In this document: piece after piece, positions 6,337 through 9,730 of the stretch | Numbering within the stretch: the first letter of the stretch is position 1 | Layout: each line of letters begins with the position of its first letter | Origin: Holosporaceae bacterium | Lineage (GTDB): Bacteria; Pseudomonadota; Alphaproteobacteria; UBA3830 | Direction of reading: 5' to 3' | NCBI GenBank assembly: GCA_031288435.1 | Contig: JAITRK010000073.1 | Location: 1 to 9,730, forward strand | Length of the DNA: 9,730 nt | Position numbers and translations under genes: made by a program | Notes under the pieces: generated by a model | The model's database searches: none | What the model was told of the DNA's origin: nothing | The model's input: the letters and a program-made list of their open reading frames with translations, nothing else

Positions 6337-6582
6337 ATGACATTAAATGCTGATATTAGCGAAATGGAATTTGAGAGCGCAATGAAAGAATTAGAGGACA
6401 TAGTCAGAATTCTAGAGGAGGGCAGGTCGTCTCTAAAAGAGTCTGTTTCCCTTTACGAACGAGGAATCACGTTAAAAAAACATTGCGATAAAATTCTAGA
6501 ATCGACACAATTAAAGATTAATCAAGTATCTTCTGATAAAGATGGTAATGCTACGGTGGAGCATTTGGATATGTTTGCCTGA
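6337..6582 (+). CDS. xseB: Exodeoxyribonuclease VII small subunit
   Basis: XseB is the small subunit of exonuclease VII. Several copies decorate the helical stalk of one XseA and are needed for single-strand DNA degradation. The 81 residues are mainly two amphipathic helices with the typical family sequence: FESAMKELEDIVRILEEGRSSL (12-33) and ESVSLYERGITLKKHCDKIL (35-54), then a short polar tail. The size is normal. GGAG at 6322-6325 lies 11 nt before the ATG, slightly long but acceptable. The partner xseA and the common alphaproteobacterial neighbour ispA are not in the window. It is the first gene of a plus-strand run with the YggT gene (28-bp gap) and folD. Confidence 0.92.
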   Translation: MTLNADISEMEFESAMKELEDIVRILEEGRSSLKESVSLYERGITLKKHCDKILESTQLKINQVSSDKDGNATVEHLDMFA

Positions 6583-6610
6583 TTTTTCGTTTAATTTTGG
6601 AGTGGTAATT

Positions 6611-6919
6611 ATGGATATCATAGTAATTCCGCTGTTGTTACTTTTGAAAACTGCTCTTTCAATCGCAGCAGTGATTATAATTGCCGATGTAATTTTTAGT
6701 TGGTTGGTTGCGGCTAATGTATTTAATTACCAGAACAAATTTGTGCTGACGCTTCTGGATTCCATTGGGAGGTTAGCTAATGCCATGCTAAATGTATTGC
6801 GCTCAAAGACTCCATTCCAGCTCAATGTCGGTAATGTAGATATGTCTCCGCTTTTCCTGTTGTTGATACTGACATTCCTGGAAGATGTTATTACGCGGAT
6901 AGTTATAAAATTTTCATAG
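6611..6919 (+). CDS. YggT family membrane protein
   Basis: This 102-residue protein has two hydrophobic segments (about 8-34 and 79-97). The family motifs are visible: an F-S-W-L at the end of helix 1 (29-32), and the middle region NVLRSKTPFQLNVGNVDMSPLF (61-82), which matches the family's R-x-x-x-P ... D-x-S-P before helix 2. Function is not firmly known; relatives have been linked to membrane integrity, osmotic stress and cell shape or division. The start is the ATG at 6611 with GGAG 8 nt upstream (6599-6602). The longer open frame beginning at 6542 overlaps xseB and is not needed. It lies between xseB and folD (17 bp before folD). A YggT-DUF167-folD order is familiar in alphaproteobacteria, and DUF167 is absent here. 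Confidence 0.87.
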   Translation: MDIIVIPLLLLLKTALSIAAVIIIADVIFSWLVAANVFNYQNKFVLTLLDSIGRLANAMLNVLRSKTPFQLNVGNVDMSPLFLLLILTFLEDVITRIVIKFS

Positions 6920-6936
6920 GGTTCTAAAGGGTACAG

Positions 6937-7815
6937 ATGGCCATGATAATAAATGGAAAAGAGATAGCGGATGATTTTTGTAAAATTATTTCCTGCAAAG
7001 TTGACGTACTAAAATCCAGTGGGATTTTTCCTCATATTGCGTTGGTAAACGCCAGCGCCGATTCGGCCAGTGAAATCTACATATCGCGGAAGCGAAAACT
7101 TGCCGAGTCACTGGGCATTAAATCGACAATACACCAACTAAGCGGAAATAACGTTCGAGAAGAGGACGTGGCGGAGTTATTGAATAATTTAAATCTAGAT
7201 GATAGTGTTACAGCTATTTTACTGCAATCGCCGTTGGCTTACGGGCTCAATTTCAGAAAATTGGTTGATATAATTGATCCGCACAAGGACGCCGATGCCC
7301 TAACTTCTACCAATCAGGGGAAGCTATTTACCGGAGAGCCATGCATTGCTCCATGTACGCCTCTCGGCGTACTGCATCTTATTCACAGCGTGCGCGAAAA
7401 TATATCCGGATCGCATGCCGTCGTACTCGGCAGGTCATCCATTGTTGGGAAACCAATGGCTCAGTTGCTGCTGAACAAAAATTGCTCCGTAACGACGCTA
7501 CATTCACATTCCAGAAACATCCAAGATATATGCGCCACAGCGGACATCATCGTTAGTGCCATCGGAAAACCGCGCTATGTGCAAAAGCATTTCGTAAAAC
7601 CTGGAGCCATTGTCATTGACGTTGGCATAAATCGAATCGAGATCGACGGCGCTAGGAAAATAGTAGGCGATGTGGACTTCCATCCGGTGTCGGAGGTGGC
7701 AGCCGCCATTTCGCCGGTTCCCAACGGCGTGGGTCCTATGACGGTTGCATATCTTATGTACAACACCATGCTGCTGGCTCGCGGAAACGAGGACTGTCAA
7801 ATTGGATTTATGTGA
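6937..7815 (+). CDS. folD: Bifunctional methylenetetrahydrofolate dehydrogenase/cyclohydrolase FolD
   Basis: FolD interconverts 5,10-methylene-, methenyl- and 10-formyl-tetrahydrofolate with NADP, supplying one-carbon units. The 292 residues match the family length. Tyr48 and the catalytic Lys52 lie in SEIYISRKRK, and the pocket Gln97 in ILLQSPL. The substrate aspartate is Asp120 in HKDADAL, where the usual motif is K-D-V-D-G. APCTPLGV follows (139-145). The Rossmann motif is VVLGRSSIVGKPMAQLLL (162-179), and the C-terminal signature is PVPNGVGPMTV (260-270), with Asn in place of the usual first Gly. Catalytic residues are intact, so activity is likely despite these changes. AAGGG 5 nt before supports the ATG at 6937; a second ATG at 6943 is possible. 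It is the last gene of the xseB run and is closed by a hairpin at 7827-7845. Confidence 0.95.
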   Translation: MAMIINGKEIADDFCKIISCKVDVLKSSGIFPHIALVNASADSASEIYISRKRKLAESLGIKSTIHQLSGNNVREEDVAELLNNLNLDDSVTAILLQSPLAYGLNFRKLVDIIDPHKDADALTSTNQGKLFTGEPCIAPCTPLGVLHLIHSVRENISGSHAVVLGRSSIVGKPMAQLLLNKNCSVTTLHSHSRNIQDICATADIIVSAIGKPRYVQKHFVKPGAIVIDVGINRIEIDGARKIVGDVDFHPVSEVAAAISPVPNGVGPMTVAYLMYNTMLLARGNEDCQIGFM

Positions 7816-7826
7816 AATAAAGCTAT

Positions 7827-7848
7827 AGCCAAAATATTATTGGCTTTT
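7827..7848 (+). terminator. Intrinsic terminator after folD
   Basis: AGCCAA (7827-7832) and TTGGCT (7840-7845) pair around a 7-nt AT loop and run into TTTT, 11 bp after the folD stop. The stem is only 6 bp, so it is a modest terminator. It reaches the stop codon of the convergent SPOR gene and could work weakly in both directions. Confidence 0.55.
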
Positions 7849-9112
7849 ATCTGGAAATATATGCGTTTACGCCGTGATTCCGCATGGATTGAATTAATTT
7901 ACCGGCTTCTGCGTTGTTTTTAAATGGGCCAACCAATACTCGATAGCGAATGCCTTTCAACCGTCCCAGGTCTACCCTAACGATTTTTTTATTCAGGCTG
8001 GCGAGCATACGGTTACGCTGCTGTAGCCTTTTATACTCGACTTCCGCGCCAGCCCTAGAATTCAGCGACGCCACTTGCACCATGATGTTTCCGCCTAATT
8101 TTGGAGGTGATGTGTCCGACATGGTGGCTTTGTCCATTAGATCGCTTAGACTTGATTTCCTGCGAGAGCCGTCATCGACGCCACCGCTATAGTCGTTCTC
8201 CAATCTTTTTATTGGCGGGTCATCGTAGTTGTTTCTGTTATTCACGTTGGTTGTGTAATCTGTGGAACTGGATTTTTTTGTTATGGTATCATTCTTTCCA
8301 AGATTCCATATCTTTTCTGCCATTCCAGTCCTCTCAGATCTCTCTGCCTTTCCAGACTTCTCCGTCCTTCCAGATCTCTCAAACCTCTCTGCCATTCCAG
8401 ACTTCTCCGCCCTTCCAGATCTCTCAGACCTCTCTGCCTTTCCAAACTTCTCAGTCCTTCCAGATCTCTCAGACCTCTCTGCCCTTCCAAACCTCTCCGC
8501 CTTCTCAACATTTTCCACTGCCACTAGTCCATTTGAAATATTATGTTTTTTTCCTATGGCGTCGCTCTTCGCCATGCTGTTTTTCGAAGTAGCGCCGGAA
8601 TTTCCGGTAGAAGATTTTCGCCCGCTGCTTTTGACATAGTTAATTTTGTATTCTTTATCCGGCGCTAGTTCGTCAAAGGCTTCTATAATGTTCTTTTTTT
8701 CTTCGTCCGAAAGAGAGGCGTTAACGTCAACCTCATTTATGGACAACACCTCCTCAGGTTGCGGAATAGTTTTTGCGATCTCGACCGTAGATTTTTCGCC
8801 GGAAACATTGTCGTAAACTATCTTGTCCTGGTGATTAACCTCTTCGTTTCTACTTGGTTTTTCCTTTAGAGGAGTTGTTTCAGCTGCTATGACAGGTAAC
8901 TCGTCTATGTCGACTGTTTTGGAATTTGAATACATAATATAAGCGACAGCGGCGAAAGCCACCACAGACGCAGCGCCGCCGATGATAAAGAATCTACGAT
9001 CTTCATGAAAAAAACTAGTTCTTTTTGGCTTATCGTCCTCAGGCGGCAATTTTTGTTTGCGATCAATAAGATAATTATCGAAATCGTCTTCATCATCCAA
9101 AAAAGGAGACAT
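7847..9112 (-). CDS. SPOR domain-containing membrane protein
   Basis: This is a single-pass membrane protein of 421 residues whose C-terminal SPOR domain should bind denuded septal peptidoglycan and bring it to the division site. It has a very acidic then basic cytoplasmic N-terminus (1-40), one transmembrane helix (41-61), and a long low-complexity periplasmic linker (62-340). The linker contains a charged 15-residue tandem repeat (205-270). The SPOR domain (341-421) starts IMVQVASLNSRAGAE and includes YRVLVGPFKNNAEA. The start codon shares one base with the argS stop (TGATG), and GAGGAG lies 10 nt upstream, partly in argS, suggesting translational coupling. The argS-SPOR order is common in alphaproteobacteria, usually followed by nagZ and scpAB, which are missing here. 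The linker is repeat-rich and probably disordered. Confidence 0.9.
   Translation of the reverse strand: MSPFLDDEDDFDNYLIDRKQKLPPEDDKPKRTSFFHEDRRFFIIGGAASVVAFAAVAYIMYSNSKTVDIDELPVIAAETTPLKEKPSRNEEVNHQDKIVYDNVSGEKSTVEIAKTIPQPEEVLSINEVDVNASLSDEEKKNIIEAFDELAPDKEYKINYVKSSGRKSSTGNSGATSKNSMAKSDAIGKKHNISNGLVAVENVEKAERFGRAERSERSGRTEKFGKAERSERSGRAEKSGMAERFERSGRTEKSGKAERSERTGMAEKIWNLGKNDTITKKSSSTDYTTNVNNRNNYDDPPIKRLENDYSGGVDDGSRRKSSLSDLMDKATMSDTSPPKLGGNIMVQVASLNSRAGAEVEYKRLQQRNRMLASLNKKIVRVDLGRLKGIRYRVLVGPFKNNAEAGKLIQSMRNHGVNAYISR
8303..8500 (-). repeat. 45-bp in-frame tandem repeat in the SPOR protein linker
   Basis: About four copies of a 45-bp unit encode variants of AERSERSGRTEKFGK (residues 211-225, 226-240, 241-255, 256-270), with a partial copy before them (205-210). 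Each 15-residue unit splits into an 8+7 sub-repeat of S-G-x-A/T-E-K/R type. DNA copies are nearly identical; the hexamer AGATCT recurs at 8372, 8417 and 8462 with exact 45-bp spacing, and again at 8336 in a shifted phase. The period is a multiple of three, so copy changes would keep the frame. The encoded stretch alternates Lys/Arg with Glu and lacks bulky residues. Confidence 0.85.
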
Positions 9113-9730
9113 CAGCGCAGCTCCTCGACTGCAGTTATGCCAATTATATGAAATGCAGATTCTATAACGTTTTGCATAGCTTTAAGCAATATCATTCTCG
9201 CGGCTGTTCTTTCGAAGTCATTCGCCAACACGAATCGTAGCATAGCATTATCTTTCCCTTGATTCCACAAGAAATGGAAACTTGAGGCTAGGTCTGCCAA
9301 ATAAAATGTCAGACGATGTGGTTCGCGGTTTCTGGCGGCCATAAATACCTGGCGCGGCCAATCGCCAAGGATTTTTAGCAATTTCAGTTCCGGATCCGAA
9401 TCCAGGAGATCGAGGTTCACCTCCTCCACCTGAGGTACCGGCTTTTGGAAGACTGTGGCGAATTGTTTTAGCACCGAATGAGTTCTCGCGTAGGCATATT
9501 GCACATAGAACACCGGATTATCCCGACTCTGTTCCACAACCTTTTGAAAATCAAAATCAAGTGGAGCATCGTCGCGTCTGGTGAGCATAATGTATCTAAT
9601 AACATCCTTTCCCACGCTGTTCAAAGCATCTCGAATAGTCACAAATGTACCGGCGCGCTTGGACATTTTCATCTCTCTGCCGCCCTGTATGAAGCGAACC
9701 ATTTGTACCAACTTCACGTCCAGCTTTTTC
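9112..9730 (-). CDS. argS: Arginyl-tRNA synthetase, C-terminal part (5' end outside window)
   Basis: ArgRS is a class I synthetase that charges tRNA-Arg. The frame is open to the right edge; 205 codons are visible of a usual 550-590, so the catalytic core with HIGH is outside. The KMSKS-type loop is present as MKMSKRAGTFVTIRDAL near the edge, followed by GKDVIRYIML and DAPLDFDF. The DALR anticodon-binding domain follows: DNPVFYVQYAYARTHSVL, then EPHRLTFYLADLASSFHFLWN and ARMILLKAMQNVIESAFHIIGI. The stop TGA shares its last base with the ATG of the SPOR gene. The extreme C-terminus reads TAVEELR, where most family members end near A-P-E-x-M, a small variation. The apparent GTG start at 9717 is only an internal codon, since similarity continues beyond it. 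Confidence 0.95.
   Translation of the reverse strand, partial: KKLDVKLVQMVRFIQGGREMKMSKRAGTFVTIRDALNSVGKDVIRYIMLTRRDDAPLDFDFQKVVEQSRDNPVFYVQYAYARTHSVLKQFATVFQKPVPQVEEVNLDLLDSDPELKLLKILGDWPRQVFMAARNREPHRLTFYLADLASSFHFLWNQGKDNAMLRFVLANDFERTAARMILLKAMQNVIESAFHIIGITAVEELR

Noticed and set aside
6270..6401. N-terminal extension of the cca open frame
   Set aside because: The extra 44 codons run antisense into xseB, carry no family similarity and have no need to be translated; the ATG at 6269 gives a standard protein.
6542..6610. N-terminal extension of the YggT frame
   Set aside because: It overlaps the end of xseB in another frame; the ATG at 6611 has GGAG at proper spacing and gives a family-length protein.
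8303..8500. CRISPR array
   Set aside because: The repeats are head-to-tail 45-bp units without unique spacers, lie inside a coding frame and have no cas genes nearby.
8101..8639. Plus- and minus-strand open frames of 76-163 codons across the tandem repeat
   Set aside because: They are frame shadows of the SPOR gene; the 45-bp periodicity keeps other frames open without stops.

Overview
The window looks like a chromosomal segment of a host-associated alphaproteobacterium, possibly of the Holosporales or Rickettsiales type. This is an inference from several things: a strongly diverged NuoN, an argS-SPOR gene pair typical of alphaproteobacteria, a PQ-loop protein next to a lone receiver domain, tight packing and fairly AT-rich sequence. 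TGA works as an ordinary stop in several genes, so no recoding is needed. No tRNA, rRNA, IS element, phage gene or CRISPR array was seen.

Layout from left to right. Bases 1-1218 (+) hold the C-terminal part of nuoN (complex I proton-pumping subunit), cut by the left edge. It meets mreC (minus, 1208-2077) tail to tail with an 11-bp overlap. mreC is the second gene of a minus-strand pair with a Bax inhibitor-1 family membrane protein (2100-2810), driven by a good sigma70-like promoter at 2842-2871. The 341-bp gap 2811-3151 has no convincing protein gene. On the minus strand it contains a series of stable hairpins with UUCG and GGAA tetraloops and ends in a terminator-like hairpin plus U-tract, so it may be an undescribed small RNA. 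Next comes mnmA (minus, tRNA 2-thiouridylase).

Divergent from mnmA is a two-gene plus-strand unit: a SemiSWEET/PQ-loop protein (4322-4597) and a lone receiver (REC) domain (4613-5044), with a promoter and a perfect inverted repeat in the leader. A minus-strand tRNA nucleotidyltransferase (cca, 5061-6269) converges on it. Divergent from cca is the plus-strand unit xseB, YggT-family and folD (6337-7815), closed by a small terminator. From the right edge a minus-strand pair comes in: the C-terminal third of argS (9112-9730, cut by the edge) and, overlapping it by one base, a membrane-anchored SPOR-domain protein (7847-9112) with a 45-bp tandem repeat.

Functionally this is mostly housekeeping: respiration (nuoN), cell shape and division (mreC, SPOR), tRNA maturation, modification and charging (mnmA, cca, argS), C1-folate metabolism (folD) and DNA repair (xseB). 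The least ordinary parts are the structured intergenic RNA candidate, the PQ-loop plus orphan receiver unit with its leader inverted repeat, and the repeat-bearing linker of the SPOR protein. I found no convincing multi-gene novel system.
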